Below, piece after piece: positions 11,114-24,346 of a stretch of DNA of 64,000 nt. The notes beneath the pieces are model-generated. The model worked only from the letters and a program-made list of their open reading frames with translations, was not told the DNA's origin and ran no database searches. Every line of letters begins with the position of its first letter. Position 1 is the stretch's first letter. Origin of the DNA: Cytospora piceicola. Lineage: Eukaryota; Ascomycota; Sordariomycetes; Diaporthales; Cytosporaceae. A program made the translations under genes and the position numbers. The DNA lies in contig JALQBC010000009.1 in the NCBI GenBank assembly GCA_023375675.1, positions 1,273,286-1,337,285 of the forward strand. The letters are read 5' to 3'.

Positions 11114-12104
11114 GGCGGGTTGGTGTTGTTGTTTCTTTGCGATGTGAAGTCAAAGGTTTGTAGGTGTTATATTGAGAAGGACTAGGTCGGCAAGGTATAA
11201 GGTACCGGTAGGTAATTGATTGACTAGGTAGTTGCTGTGCTAATAGTGGTGCTCGTGTGGTGCTCGTATCTAATCGATGGTTTGAGTGGGGAGGAGGGGC
11301 GTATGTATGTACTTATGTATGATCTTGCCAAGTGGACGTTGCTCGATATATGAATCAAAGATCAGGGGAGTGGGATGAGGATGATAAAGAACAATTTAGA
11401 GGCCTCTCCATATCGTCATCTTGAAGAAGGGTTCGTCAGGATGAACGAGACCCTAGGTGCCTTTTTAGCAAGTACAGTACAGTACCACGAGTACCAAAGT
11501 AGGCGATAACTTGAAATGCTGTGAAACGCCTCCCATCGTCTCTTGCGTCATATGCATTATTAGCCCATGTTCCAGAACCCCAGAGCTCTCTTCCCCCCCC
11601 CCCCCCCCCGCCGACCTCCCTGTCGGCCTCCCTGTCGGCCTCCCTGTCAGCCAAGACGTCAGTCAGGTTGTCAGTCAGTCAGTCAGCAGTCAACCACTAA
11701 AAGCACCAGAAACTTCGTCAGTCCTAGTACCTCCGTACCTCCGTACCTCCATATGGTACATAGGTACTTATATATGCCACACTGCAGGATCTCTCACACA
11801 ATGTTCAATTGCAATGCGATTATTAAATGTGTGCTTTTGTCCAACCAAGACTTATATCCTACGGCTATGGTGAACCACCAAAAGGAAAGGGCATCCGAAA
11901 GGGACTACCTAGGCATATACATAAGTAAATAGTCTAAGTCCAAGGACAAAACACTAAGAAACACCATGCTATCATCCCAGAAACGCTCCCTTCCATGCTT
12001 TATGTATATATACCACCAAAACCGGTTATGCTATTCCATACTACCTTTTCCAGCTAGCATGCAAAGGCAACAGAGCAAGAGCAAAAGCAAAAATTATTAC
12101 CATA
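11114..12104. other. Intergenic with C17 run and short repeats
   Basis: Promoter side of the DUF3074 gene and 3' side of the LAM-type gene. Contains a 17-base C run (about 11593-11609), three copies of a CTCCCTGTCGGC-like 12-mer just after it, a GTCA-rich tract (about 11660-11690) and repeated GTACCTCC units near 11735. No coding sequence supported. Confidence 0.6.
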
Positions 12105-15100
12105 TTACATATCCACCATCTTCGTCCTCTTCTCCAGGATCTGGTCATGTTCCGCCTTGCAGCTTCCACAATACTCGACGTGCCACTGCCTCAGCGCCTC
12201 GGTCCTCTTCTCATCGATCGGCCGCATGACCTTCTGCGCATCGTCACCAGCACCGAGGGCGGTAGTAGTGGCAGCAGACGACTTACTGCTTCCACTGCTG
12301 CTGCCGGTGCTCTTCTCAGAAAGCATCATCTTGACCTGCTCGCACCGCAGGTTCTCGTCCGAGAGCCAGTTCTCCCACTCGCTCTGGATCATCTCCTTCT
12401 CGATGCTGTTGACCACACGCATCGCCACCAACAGATCATGTCGGTAAGACCCAAGGCGCTGGCGCGTGCGTCGCACCCGGCGGGCCGTAGCCTTGCTGGT
12501 GGCCGATGACAAGGTGACGCCGACTTCCTCGTATGGCGAGTCAAGGGAGGTGTCGTTCATGATTTGGCGGAACGTGTCGTAGCTACAAGGCCATATAGTC
12601 AGTAAGAAGAATCGAACAAGAATGTGCCAGGTGCGGACTTTGTGGTGTGTAACTTACCATTCACTTCCACCCTCGGGAGCCACAACCACCCCCGCCAGGG
12701 CCGCCTCGTCGAGGTCCGCAATGTAGACGGCCTTGCTCATCATCACGTTCGGGCCAACACCCATCCTGCTCATGAACTTGGTCGCGCTCCTCTCCGTCCA
12801 CCAGGTAGATCCCTCCCGGCCCGTGAACCCGACGTTTGTAAGAACACTGAAACCCAGCACGGCGAGAATCACCCTATGCGTGGTGAAGACGCCAAATATC
12901 TTGCCCACTCCAGCAATGATCGCCATCAGGAAGCCCGTCGCCAGACTTTGCAGTAGACTCTTCAACGTCTCCAGAGCCATCTCCGTCAGCGTCCGCGGCT
13001 GGATCGACTTCTTCCCATTCGTGGCCGCTGCCTCCCCAGCCTGCGACGCCTCTCCGGGGGTGAAGACGACCACCTGCGCCTGCTGGCCAATGTTGCCGTA
13101 TACCTGGATAGCCCTCTTGGTGCGGCTGTGCGGGCCCAGCTTGCGCACCTGGTCCGTCGCCACATCCGCCAGGCCCTCGGCATCCTGGTTTGCATCTTCG
13201 AGTGCTTGTCGCTGGATCAGCGCTTTGGATAGAGGCGGCAACTTAGACCACTCAACCTTGGTGTACACCGCGAGCTTGCACTTGGACTTGGCGACATGCG
13301 TGATGACCACCTTTGTGATTAGTTTGAAGTAAGTCGAGTGCGGCAGGTGCCATGGTGTCTTGACATGTGTGACAACATATGTGATGTGGTCGCTGAACAC
13401 GTCGATAAGCTGGTAGTCGATGACTTCCTCGCCGTGTTTGGCTCGCCCGAATTTGCCCAACGAGTCAACCTTGAACTTGAACTCGCGCTTCATTTTTCCG
13501 TGGTCAATGAGTTGCCATGGACCTTGGGCTATCTCCTTTGCGCGCCGCTCGAAGTAGAGCTTGGGGAAGATGAAGGATTTGTCGCCGAACAGAACGTGGA
13601 AGCAAGCCTTGGCGCTGATTTCAAAGTGCCGCTCTTCGACCGCGCCGTCCATATCCTCGGGCTCGTACACAACCGGGTGTGCTGGCAGCTGGAACTTGGG
13701 CACTGGCTTGTGCATCTGCCGAAGCGCCCTTTCTCGGGAACCGTAGCCACCCTTTTGCACAGGTCTACCAGCAGCCGTCCCGTCGTCCATCGGTGTGTTG
13801 GCTGATATCTCTTCCCAGCTTTCTGCACTAGGGCTTTTCTTTTCGAACTCCTCGCCTTCCAGGTTGATCAGAGCCGAGATGATCTCTGGGACCTCCATGG
13901 GCTCCTCAGCTTGGAGATCATCGATGAGAAGGTTGAGACGAGAGTGGAGAAGACCGAGGTCCATTAAGAAAGTCTTGATGGTGATACGAGCCCAGCCAGT
14001 GTTGTTCAAGTTTTGGTTCAGGTGGAGGAAGATGAAGTCGCAATCCTTGCCTGGTGCTGCTGTAACTTCTGAGATGATGTCCAAGCTCATAGTGTATGCA
14101 ATGACAAAGCCCATCTGATGACCGAAGAAGTAGATGTTGTCCTGCGTGACGTAAACGCGACCGTTGCCCATAAGCCCCTGGTAGCTGCTCAAGCCCCCAA
14201 CAGGGGTACTCGTCCATGCTGCGTTGAATACCATCACCAACTTCTCCTCTATTGGTACACAAGGGAACAAGAGCCTGAACTGGGGGTGGTGCGCCCTGAG
14301 CTCGTATGGATATCCCGGTGGGAAGGTTTCACCAGCTGGCTTCGTTGGGACCCTGAGCTCAGGGATACTATCCCCGGCACTGAGAGTCTTGCGATGGATC
14401 GCCGTTGATGGCGCCCTGTCAGCCATATTGGAGGTATTTCCGCTGGCAGGTATCGTCTGAGTATTAGTCGAGAGCAGCGGGTCATCGTCCAGTCTAAGCT
14501 GTCTAGTATCATCCTCATTGGATCCGTACATGGCGTTCCAGGGTGTGCTGCCCCAGTAGTTTGCGACCACTGCCGTCGGCATGGCCAGGCCGCTGCCATT
14601 GTCGGCGCTCACTGCTCTCTCGGCACTCACAGACATGGCTACCCTGCTAAGGGACGTAGTGGTGGGGGCCTTGACCAGAGTGGGAGGCGCAAGCGTGCTA
14701 GCACGCACGTCGGATAGTGGCGGAAGACCCGACTGTGGGCCGCGACCGCGGTCGCCGAGATTGGTAGTCGGAGAATTGTAAGCAGCGTAGCCTGGTAAGA
14801 GGTTGGAGCTGGCAGAAATGAGACCGACAATGCCAGATGGCTCGCCACTGCCGAAGGCTGACCTCCGGTGTTGCTCAATTCTCTGCATGATGCGTGCGGC
14901 ATGTTCCCGACCGCTCTCGCCCTCTTCCCGCGGCAGGTCTCTCGCAATGTCTCGTGCCAAGCCGGTAACTGAGCGACGAGGAGGAGGCAACACATCAAAA
15001 GAAGAGCGTGTCGCCAAGTCATTACCAGGAACAGGCAGAGAGCCTGTCCTGTCCAAGAGCCCTTCCTCCAGGCCCTCGAGGGACTTGGCAGAGAACTCGG

Positions 15101-16454
15101 GTATAGTAGGTGGAGTGATAGCGAATGCCGGATCAATGCCTCCAGGCAGCGTGCTGGCGTCCCTAGCCAGGCTGGCGTCAAATGCGTGCTTCTTGGCAAC
15201 CTCAAAGACTTCAATCCACTGCTGTAGTTCAGCCTGGGTCTCGGCCTGTAGCATGATGTTTTGCGACTTGGTCTTGACCTCGAAGCAGAACCGTCGCTCT
15301 TCTGCAACCGCTGGACGAGCGCTGCAGAGGAGTACGCCGATCTCGTCGCCTTGGAGCACACCATGTGGCCCCTGGACGAGCCACCCGAAGATGCCGTTGC
15401 GGCAGTAGTACCATCGCCTGGTCCAAGTCGTCCTGGCAGGCTTGCCGGTAACAGTCCTGAGGAATAGCCAGCCTTGCTTCTCCGAGGCGACGTTATCCTT
15501 TTCGTTTGGCTGGACGTTCACCGGACCCCTAGAACCGAGGAACGCAACCGTCGACGTGCTGTAGTCCTCCAACTCTCGTGAAGGCTTGAAGGCAGCCACT
15601 GCTCTTTCACCCACATCTCTCCTTGCGGCCTGTAGCTCGCGCTTGAAGGCGGCCTCAGTCGCCTCCATCTCCTTGGCCCACCCTCTGATGCGGTCCATCT
15701 CTTCGGCATGCCTGTTGGACCCGAAGGTCATGCCTGACCGCCTCATCTCCCGCCATATATCCGTCGAGAGGCGCACCAGCACCTTGTCAAGTGTGAAGCG
15801 GATCTGCGGGGAGAGCTGGCAGTAGTCCATGGAGGCCTTCAAGTAGGCTTTGCGTGTCTCGTATACGGCAAAGGCATCCTCACGCAACGAAGAGGGCTCC
15901 TTCGCCTTGCTCTGCGACACATACCGAGCCAGGGTGGTATCAAAGGCCTTCTGCGTGTTTTCCAGGGTCCTTCTCGCCTCCTTGAATGTCCGCAGGTCGT
16001 TGTTGAGGAAGGATCGAATCGGCTCGATGACCAAAGCCTCCATACGGCGCATTATGTTGAGAATATGGTTCCACCAGTCGCGCTGGCCATCACCCACTGT
16101 CTTCAGCGAGAGAAGCGCGTAATCTGGATCGATCAAGCCGTCGGTAGCGCCAGACGCAGGCGGCAGGGTCTTGCCCAGGAAGCCATTGATGGTTTCGTCG
16201 AGGGCGAGGATCTCATGGGCCAGCTTAGAGCATGCTTTCATGTAACCATCAAGCCAGCGCTCAACGTGCTCGACCTGATCGGCAAAGTGGCCGGCGGCGC
16301 AACGGAAGGTCGGTGAGTCGAGGGCGGCTTCGTGCAGACCGATGGGGACGGCTGGGCTGGGGTTCTTGTGTGGCGATGGGGATGCGGCGGAGGGTTCAGG
16401 ATGACTGGGTTTGGAAGCAGCCTGGTTGGCAGCCGGCGTGCTGGCGTCAGCCAT
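12105..16454 (-). CDS. Sip3/LAM-family sterol-transfer protein (BAR-PH-GRAM-VASt-TM)
   Basis: Two exons: 16454-12658 and 12582-12105 (1424 aa). The 75-nt intron has a GTAAG donor and TGTAG acceptor. It joins ...GGSEC to YDTFRQIM, so the C-terminal 159 residues lie in the second exon. Domain order: a BAR-like helical region about 45-290; a PH domain about 326-425 starting KQGWLFLRTV; a low-complexity linker; a GRAM-type PH domain about 715-830; a VASt (StART-like) domain about 940-1120 with the LITKVVITHV segment; and hydrophobic helices about 1165-1205. This is the architecture of yeast Sip3 (Lam3) and Lam1. Those proteins sit in the ER at plasma-membrane contacts and move sterols between membranes. 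Role here inferred from architecture. It is divergent from the small gene at 17061 across about 600 bp. Confidence 0.9.
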
Positions 16455-17060
16455 GTTTGCTGGCTGAGGGCGTTGAAGAAATTATCGAGATGCTGAAGGA
16501 AGTCGATAGCTCATCCTGGTATCCTTTTGTTGGTGGGTTGGGCAAATTCAGGGGTCGAGTTTGGGACAGCGCGATGACGTTTGACCTCGAAATACCACGA
16601 TGCACAATGGCCAGGATGGCAAACAGCGCCCTACCAAATGAGAATAAACAAATGACAAGGCTGAGAATGACGATCTCCCCGAGTAACAGACAAGCTTCTT
16701 CTGATTGACAAGGTTCTCTATTCCTCAGCCTCGAGGTTGCGTTGACGTCGGTGATGTTGACTGAAAACGTGTGTTGCGGCTGGTTTGCTGTGTCCTTTCA
16801 TTTCGGCACCTAAGCAACTTTCAGGGATAAATAAGCAAGGGTTCCAGCGTTTCATCATGCCTGGAAGCTTTGTTTGACAGCTCCGCGGCACAGATCCGCC
16901 CCCACCCAAATCTCAGCTTTCCCCAGACAACAGACGGGACCCGAACACCAGTCAGTCGACCGTTGAAATCTTGCAATCTCAAATCTGTATACACGTGGCC
17001 ATTCAATGGGTGCCTTAGTAAGTTGATAAACTATTATTTCTATCATAATCCCCGCGCGGC
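16455..17060. promoter_or_regulatory. Divergent promoter region of the LAM-type gene
   Basis: About 600 bp between the LAM-type start codon (minus strand) and the proposed small gene at 17061 (plus strand). A GATAAATAAG box near 16825 could act as a TATA element. No experimentally known operator recognised. Confidence 0.4.
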
Positions 17061-17393
17061 ATGGATTCTATGGAGATGCAGCTACGGCTTGACTTGGCTG
17101 CACTCAGCAGCAACTCTCCGGAGAGCTACAATTCTGGGACGCTGTCGGGTCTTCTCACCGATGTTTTTCGATTACCCGGTATTGTGTCAAGGTGTGTGTT
17201 GTTCTGGAGTCTGTTAATCTCCTTCCCCGGCAACAGCCATACATCCTTTCGACTCATCACTCTCTTATATTAAGAACGACGGGCGTTCAGGCTTCAGAGG
17301 CTGGAGACTGCCACAGCAAACAGCAACATCGGACTATCGACGAATCTTGGTCTGTGGGAGAAGAAGAACTATGAGCTTGCCGATTTTCGATAA
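17061..17393 (+). CDS. Possible small two-exon gene, 77 aa, unknown function
   Basis: Model: exons 17061-17191 and 17291-17393. Exon 1 reads MDSMEMQLRLDLAALSSNS and on to ...RLPGIVS; the GTGTGT donor leaves two bases. The acceptor TTCAG at 17290 restores the frame, and exon 2 continues as RLQRLETATANSNIGLS through LWEKKNYELADFR to a TAA. The joined product has protein-like composition and helical, Leu-rich character, and two otherwise unrelated short frames join with matching phase across a 99-nt intron. It carries no motif I can name. No good branch point is obvious, and there are no supporting data, so this remains a candidate. It may be the N-terminal part of a longer or truncated gene. 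Confidence 0.42.
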
Positions 17394-20300
17394 ACTGCAC
17401 TGGCCTGTCATTCATGTATCATCATCGTTTGGGTACCAACTGTCGAATTGGGAGGCAGCCGATGAGTCACTTACGCAACATGCGGTCTGGAGGCTCGCCT
17501 CGTGGTGTTGCTACCCAGCAAACATGGTTTGAGAAATTCACAAAGAGAAGCCTCCTTTTGTTACGGTAGTTCACAATTCCAAATGGTGCCATCTGAAGTA
17601 CGAATCAGCCGGGTGGCTGGGTGGCTGGATGGGTGCTGTCATCGGCACTTGGTACAGTGCTTGTGTTCTAAGGCGGCAAGCCACAACTCAACCTGAGAGA
17701 CCCAATATCTTGGTAAGAGGCCAGCAGATCTGAAACACATTGAGGGCCCAACTGGATGGATCTGGAAAGTCTCGTCGAGGCTATGGTGTCCCGAACTGCC
17801 AGGGTGGGACGGTATTGCCCTGACACGTCGACTTTTCGCCTCATCTGAGTCTGAGGGACGCTCCTGATGAGTAACTACCTAGTGATTCCAGTGTCGCTTG
17901 TGGATAGAGTCAAGTACATGCCACACACAGTATGTCAAAAGCTTCTTCGGCAATATTGCGTGGCTTCCTTGGAGGCAACACGAGAAAGTTTTGCCCCTGA
18001 AAAGAGGGGGCAACAATAGTTGCATATGGATGTGTAGACGATCCACGCCGTCTCCATGCAACCTGCAGCTTTTTTCAGCTCCCCAAGGATCAAGACCGGG
18101 CAACCTGGCAACATGCAGGAGACAGGACGAATCGACAACAACCCACATAGAGCAGCAGCCTGCACTTGTAGATGTTCTGCATACCTCGACAAGCCAACGA
18201 CGGGCAACCAAAAAATAGAAAACAATTCGGTACAATATCAATCACCCAAAGCTGCCAGGCCGGCTGCCATGTCAAAGTAGTTGACAGCTGCGCCACAACC
18301 GATCAAGGTACAGGCGTCGCCCCTGCTGTCTCCCCACATCTTGGAGCCGCCGAAGCGCTGCATTGACTTCCAAACCCTCCGACGGTGAGCCGCCAGCGCT
18401 CGATCTTGACGCGGAAGTTGGCTCCAAGGTCCAAGGAGGGTTGGTTCTAAGGCGAGAAAATTACACTGTAGCTGGTTTTGGAAGGTTTTGTCGGTAACGA
18501 CTGGGTGGCTGCTGATACGGAGTATAGTACACAATGGAGCCACATATCCAACTCTGGTACTATCGGCAGGGATGCCCTCAAGTTGTTCTTGATTGATGAA
18601 TCCTCCTCTGGGGCGCTTATACGCGTAATCGGATCGTCCGGTGAGGGTGGTGATATGGTGATTTTGTTATAGGCCGCGACCGTTTTTTCCAATAGCTCGA
18701 CAGCTTATTGTATTACGATTGGCTGGGCAGCGTGGGTTGATGGATGTACTCTACATACAATACATGATCCGTATATCAGAACTTGATATTGTAAGAAGTC
18801 GGTACGAACTGCCGGCGCCCTTGCCTAGTGGCCATCCTACAGTCGATGAACTGGCTGAACAGGCTCTGTCAACAAACAATTAGGTTTCCCCAGACGGTCT
18901 CGTACTGGCATGCCGTCGCTGGACCACGGATTCAGACTGCCCAGGTGCATTAATGGCTCTGATACCATCATGGCCCAAAACTCCGACCCAGCGACCACTG
19001 GCCTTCTCGTGTTGGCTGCCTCTTTCATGCCAGGTGCATGAACGGAAAGACCCCCGGCTGCAGCAGGAAAGCCACTTTGTACGGGATGGGGCAACTTGCA
19101 GAGAGGAGTCGTCAAGTGATCAAGTCGTGCTACATACATGGTAAAACAATTCGGACTCCGTAGGACTTCCTTCACACCATCACTGGTGGTGTGCTGATTG
19201 ATGCGGGTGTGCGGCAAGGGAGTGGGGAGAACTGCCCAGGTGCGGCTTGGGCGGATAGTTAGCATATATGTGCGCCAACTAACAAAAACACTTTCAAGTC
19301 TGCACAGGATCTGTTATGCCATCCCACGAGGCAAAGTACAGCCGTAGAGCCGTGCTATAAGCCGATATGGAGAGGTATCTACGTAGGTACTTAGGAGGCG
19401 GTGCGCTAGGACCACGATGCGGGCCCTCCGTAGCTTCCCATCCTGCCGGGCCAGCGGCATCCCCCCAATTTCTAATTATAATGGCCCCCAGTCAGGCCAG
19501 GCTCGACACTACCAGCCCTGGAGACTCTGCAGTTTGCACTGCCCACGCAACATCTCTTCGTTGTCTCCCTCTTAGGCCTCTCAGGCCTCTCAGGCATCTG
19601 TCAGCCAACACTGATACGCCAGCTTCGTCAATTTGCCCCCCAGTTTTCGTTTCCATACCCTTCCTAGCCGAGGCTGAACCCTGATCGTGTCGATGTTTCC
19701 GGTCAGACCAGCAGTTTGTGCCTCGGTATCGAAAACCACTACAGATGGCCATTGCACGTACCAAGCGCGCTGGCATGACGCTGATAGCCTGTTTCGAAGA
19801 ATCTCCGGCCCCTCTCTTTGACTCATCCGCATTCAAGACTTGTGTGTACATAGTGTGTTGAGACTGAAGTTGCCAGCGATGTCGGTCGGGCAACAGACTG
19901 CATACCTACGACCAAGTACCGATACTTTCTCCTTCTGACACCCAACGCACGCAGACGGACTGGACTGCTGCTGCTGTCATGAAGCTTCTCGGACTCCTCT
20001 TCTTGCGCGTCGCCCACCTCGGCATTCGGCTGCGCCTTCGAGCTGTTGGCATAGAGGGTCATATCCTATCGACTCCTGCTATGGCTTCTTTTTGTCGGGA
20101 GGATCGGCCGGTTATCTCCAGCCCGAATGGGATTGCCAGGTAAATGATACCAAACAGTGTTCACAGACCAGGTCCGTCGCCTTACTTCTGTAACGGGCTC
20201 GGGAATATTCCCAAAAGAGAAACCAGCAGCCAGGCTCACGAACCCTGGATAAATCAATGGCAAGAACATCCACCCCCAGCAGGTGTTACACCTGGTGAAC

Positions 20301-23300
20301 AAGCTCCAGTTCGTTCCTGGATCGCCAAGGGTTCCTCTTCTATCAGATTCTCTCTCCTTTTTCCTGCGCAACGGTGCGGGAATGTCCATTCCGGAAATTC
20401 TGGTTCCTGGGCGTGCCCACCCATTTGGAGCTTTAATACACTTGATTTTGTATTTTCAGACCAATCAGAATTCTGGAACAATGTTTGACCAAATGTTGCT
20501 GACCTTTTTTGGTTGAGCCTGTCCGACCAATAAGGCTTCAAGAATGGCATCTCAGCCTTCCACACCTTAGCTCAGTCAACGCTAGCGTGGGTCTCGCCAT
20601 CTCAGAAAGCCATCTACAGGCTCTCGTTCGTTCTCGAGATGGACACCCCTTGATTCTGTTTGAAAGAATCGCTTTCCAGATCCATGATGGCCTCATACCG
20701 GGTACTGCCCAGGGGAGTCTTCCGGAGGTCCTCGAGACACGGGTGACCTTGTATGGCATCCTACTCGTTTTCAGGTACCTGTTTGCTTCCAAGGTTGGTC
20801 TCCATACATGACCCGTCGTCCGATATCTTACCCCAGACGGCACCACCAGGATCTTCAGGAGAATAGACCGGCTCCTAAGTCATGCAGGACAAACATTTGG
20901 GATGGTTTTCGAGCTACAGCCCTTGCTCTCGGAGGATTTTTTATGAGCTTGGCTGTTAAGCCGATCCAGGTTTGATCTCGCCCAACACCCGCGAGGCGCC
21001 ATGCCTTCGACACTCTGGCTGGTAGTTGCATGGCGCGCCTATAATTGTTTCATGTTTGCCTCCCCTGCCGAAAGGGAAAGGAGACAGTCACTGAGACTCG
21101 CTGCAGGGTGAAGGAGATATACGTCACGATAAGTGACAAGAATCACATCACACTCATGGCCTTAACTGTGGAGGTAGTACGGCACACGAGAAAACGGCAC
21201 CGGATATACCAACAGTGCCTGTCCTCACAGGAAGTATCATTTGACAGCTGGTCGGGAAACGTCCCTGGTGGTTTCAGAATAGTACAATTTCCCGATGTGA
21301 CCATTTGAGGAGCAATCTCACGACAGTGGGACAACCTGAGCAAGCATCGTTGCCTTGCAGACATCTAACAGGCAGTACATGAACCAGCCAATAACCCACA
21401 CTGCCCTGCATAAGCGTAGTTCTCAGGCCGCTCGCAGAGCTTGCCGTTTCACGATTTCTGTGGTCGCTCTCGAACTTGCAAAGCGGAGCACTTGCTACGT
21501 GCATGATGAGGCTGCACCAGAAGAGCTCTCGATGCCCCCCCCCCCATTGAAGCGAATCGAGAAACAACCATGGCCTGATCCAATTATCGACAGATTCCTT
21601 GACACAATAAGCGCGTTGGCTACCAAAGGAAACATTCAGACAACGCAACTAAACGAAATCATCTTGTAACGGCGTCCCAAACTGTGGCCTAGAGGCATAA
21701 TGAACAAGATCGAGAGAGTGACATCGGTCCCTGTCTCAGAAGCGTTCAATAGTCCAACTCGGTTCAAGTCGATCATGGGCTTATAGATCAGCTAAATTTT
21801 GCGTGGTAACGTGCCATGTGGTCAAGACATCTGAGGAGTCGTCTGTCATTGTACTACATGAGACTCGAACTACCACGCTGTAGGTCATGCTGTAGGTGAA
21901 GTTGGCGACCAGAATCGGACCGGCAATGCGTTGCTGGGTTTCAGGGTCCAGCAAACGGCGCTTAGGTCAATCGTCCGTCGCCCACCGTCCGTGCCCGTTT
22001 ACTATCTACCTAGGTATTCTATCTCTATCTTCTTCTTCACACCACCCACCCACCTGGGCCACCCACCTGGGCAATTCTCGAGCACTTATCGTCCATCCTG
22101 TCAGCCTGTCAGCCTGTATCGCATACGGCCCTCCCGGACGCTGGGCTCGGCATTCAACGCAGAGCAGGACATGGATATGCGAGGCGAGGCGAGATGTCGT
22201 TGACCCACCCTCGGATGGCTGGCGTACCGGTACAAAGGCCCGTCAGTGGCGCTGCACGCTGATGCAGCAAATTTTCAGCTGCAGTCGCGGGCCATGCATC
22301 CTGCTATTGCCTGGATTCTCGGAGTTTTTGGCTTCCAACCTATGCGGGTATCTGCACAGCCCACTTTGTACTGTACTTGCAAAGGTACATTTCGGCCCTC
22401 GGCGTCGCTGCTGCGCACATGCAGTTGACGCCTGTCCCTCCACACCCATCCCTTCTCTGCCTCTTCCCAATGCTGTCCCTGCGACTGCGGAAGCAGCTGG
22501 AACTGGTTTTTGCGGGCTGCTGGGGCAAGAGAGTACGAAACCCAAAGTCACTGACATATCCCCTGCTGTACCTCCACCGACTGGACATAAACCCTGCTTT
22601 ACTGCATGTCTCCTCATAGACTACCTATGTAGTTGGAACGCTGTGCACTACCTGGCTACCAATGTCAGATTTCAGAGTGGACCAGGGAACTTTCCGAGGG
22701 AACCAGATGACATCTGCACAGTATCCTGGCCCCAGAAAAAAACGAAAGCAGAAAGTATACAGGTATACACCTGGGCAGGTATACCATCCATGTACATACA
22801 TACATACATACACAACAGTCCGCGGGCAGGGCGAGCATGCATGCCGAGCGATGGCGACGTAGCGTCACCTCATGCCCTGCCATGATGCTTCTCGACTCCG
22901 CTTTGCTGCATCTGGCACTACAAGTACGGTGGTTAATTAAGTACACTGGCCGTGATTCGGGCTTTTTCAAAGTCTAGCAGGCAATAAGCGCAGTATAACA
23001 CCCCACCACCCTTCCGCATTTTACGAGCTTTCTCACCATCCTTCTTCCTCTTCACGAGTACTTCGTCCACCGTTCTATTCCTCTTATTCGCGGTTGCAGG
23101 CGTACGAGCTAATTATCCCCTGACCTTTGGGACCGCCCGCCTCCGTCATCCTTTATTTTTATTATTCCTTTCCCATCTCATCCCCAGCTTTCCGGAAACA
23201 CTCGCCGCCTTCCTCGTGTCTGTTAGCCGCCTGGCCAATCTCACTTACATCCAACGGCTTTGAAACACACACACACCTCCCCCCCCCCCGGAAAATTCAT

Positions 23301-23305
23301 ATACG
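17394..23305. other. 5.9-kb stretch with no supported gene
   Basis: Normal base composition. Open frames up to 329 codons occur, but they overlap on both strands and look non-coding (Cys/Trp/His/Arg-rich, no domain). Contains a C10 run near 21536-21545, a (TACA)n microsatellite near 22793-22812, and CA and C runs at about 23268-23290 just before the next gene. The last 1-2 kb, pyrimidine-rich, is probably promoter and 5' leader of the 23306 gene. Non-coding RNA genes cannot be excluded. Confidence 0.5.
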
Positions 23306-24346
23306 ATGCCTCCACAATTACTACCGGCCTCTGCGGCTGCTTTTGCTCCCAGAGCGTCGTCGGTCAACGTTGTACTTGGTAGCAAACCGGAGCAATGGCT
23401 TACTCAGACACTCAAGAGGATCAACCGTGTAAAGCGACCTCTCAACAGTGTCATGCAACATCAGAGGTGCCTGGCCGAAACACTGTCCAACTCCAACGCT
23501 ATCTGGACCCTGACCTCGTTGATGTTGCCCAAGGCCCCGGATTCGGAACTGAGAGAGGACTCCAACCCGCTGGTTGAGGCCTTGTTCAACTACCAGCTCT
23601 TTCATGTCGAGGCCTATGTCGTCCATGTGGATATGGTTCTGCGCCATGAAGTCGGGTACAAGCTCACAACTGACACCATTGAGGCACTTATCGAGTACCA
23701 CAAGGAGATCCACTGCGTCAACGCCAAGGCCAACACTCATGAGTGGTCGGAGAAGGACCAGCAATGCAAGAAGCTGCACGAAGACTTCATCCAGGCCATC
23801 AACAAGTTTGTATATCGCACGCATGTTTCCGCGCTCGAAGGACTTGAAGAGGAGGGAGCCGGAGAGTTGCTCAACGGGAAGAGCGAGGAAGTCAAGAACC
23901 AGCTGCTTGGCCTCCTGAAGCCTCTGTTGCCCCCGCCGCCCAGGATCGTGGATGTGATACGCCAGCCCCCTCTGCTTCCGAGCTCATCAGCAAGCGCCAA
24001 CATCTGGTCCCAGCCCACGACGCCTTCCAGCGCACCTGCTCCTGTCGACGCCTGGAGGATACTGCCTTCCAGCCCCAACGTCGTTACTACCTCTGCCGAT
24101 TCGATGCCTATCTGGGCGAATATGGGCATGAGTGAGGCCTCGCTCTCTCCCCCAACGCCTTCCTACAGCCAGCCTTTTTCTTCAGCAGGGTTCTACTACA
24201 GCTCACCAATGGCGACGGCACCGATCCCATCCTTTCCCCCGTTGCCCCTTCCCAGCATGCTTGCACAACAGTGTGGTGTCAGCGTCGGGTATGGCAGCTT
24301 CGGGTGGGATGCACCTCGCTACCAGGAGTATACAACAACCATGTGA
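23306..24346 (+). CDS. Hypothetical protein, 346 aa, helical core with Pro/Ser-rich tail
   Basis: Single-exon frame whose ATG follows a pyrimidine- and CA-rich leader. I do not recognise the family. Residues about 30-190 are predicted by eye to be mostly helical, with regular charged and hydrophobic spacing (for example ALFNYQLFHVEAYVVHVD and KKLHEDFIQAINKFVYR). Residues about 205-346 are Pro/Ser/Thr-rich and likely disordered, with PPPPR near the junction and SPPTPSYSQP later. There is no signal peptide or membrane segment. Codon use is biased toward C/G in third position, like the confirmed genes nearby, which supports real coding. It stands alone in a gene-poor stretch, so context gives no functional clue. 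Confidence 0.72.
   Translation: MPPQLLPASAAAFAPRASSVNVVLGSKPEQWLTQTLKRINRVKRPLNSVMQHQRCLAETLSNSNAIWTLTSLMLPKAPDSELREDSNPLVEALFNYQLFHVEAYVVHVDMVLRHEVGYKLTTDTIEALIEYHKEIHCVNAKANTHEWSEKDQQCKKLHEDFIQAINKFVYRTHVSALEGLEEEGAGELLNGKSEEVKNQLLGLLKPLLPPPPRIVDVIRQPPLLPSSSASANIWSQPTTPSSAPAPVDAWRILPSSPNVVTTSADSMPIWANMGMSEASLSPPTPSYSQPFSSAGFYYSSPMATAPIPSFPPLPLPSMLAQQCGVSVGYGSFGWDAPRYQEYTTTM

Noticed and set aside
10355..11185. 276- and 255-codon frames opposite the DUF3074 gene
   Set aside because: Antisense shadows with low-complexity Ala/Gly/Pro content.
21896..22885. 329-codon plus-strand frame upstream of the 23306 gene
   Set aside because: It opens only with a GTG, is rich in Cys, His, Trp and Arg, contains no domain, overlaps minus-strand frames of similar quality and includes a TACA microsatellite. 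It reads as promoter or leader DNA.
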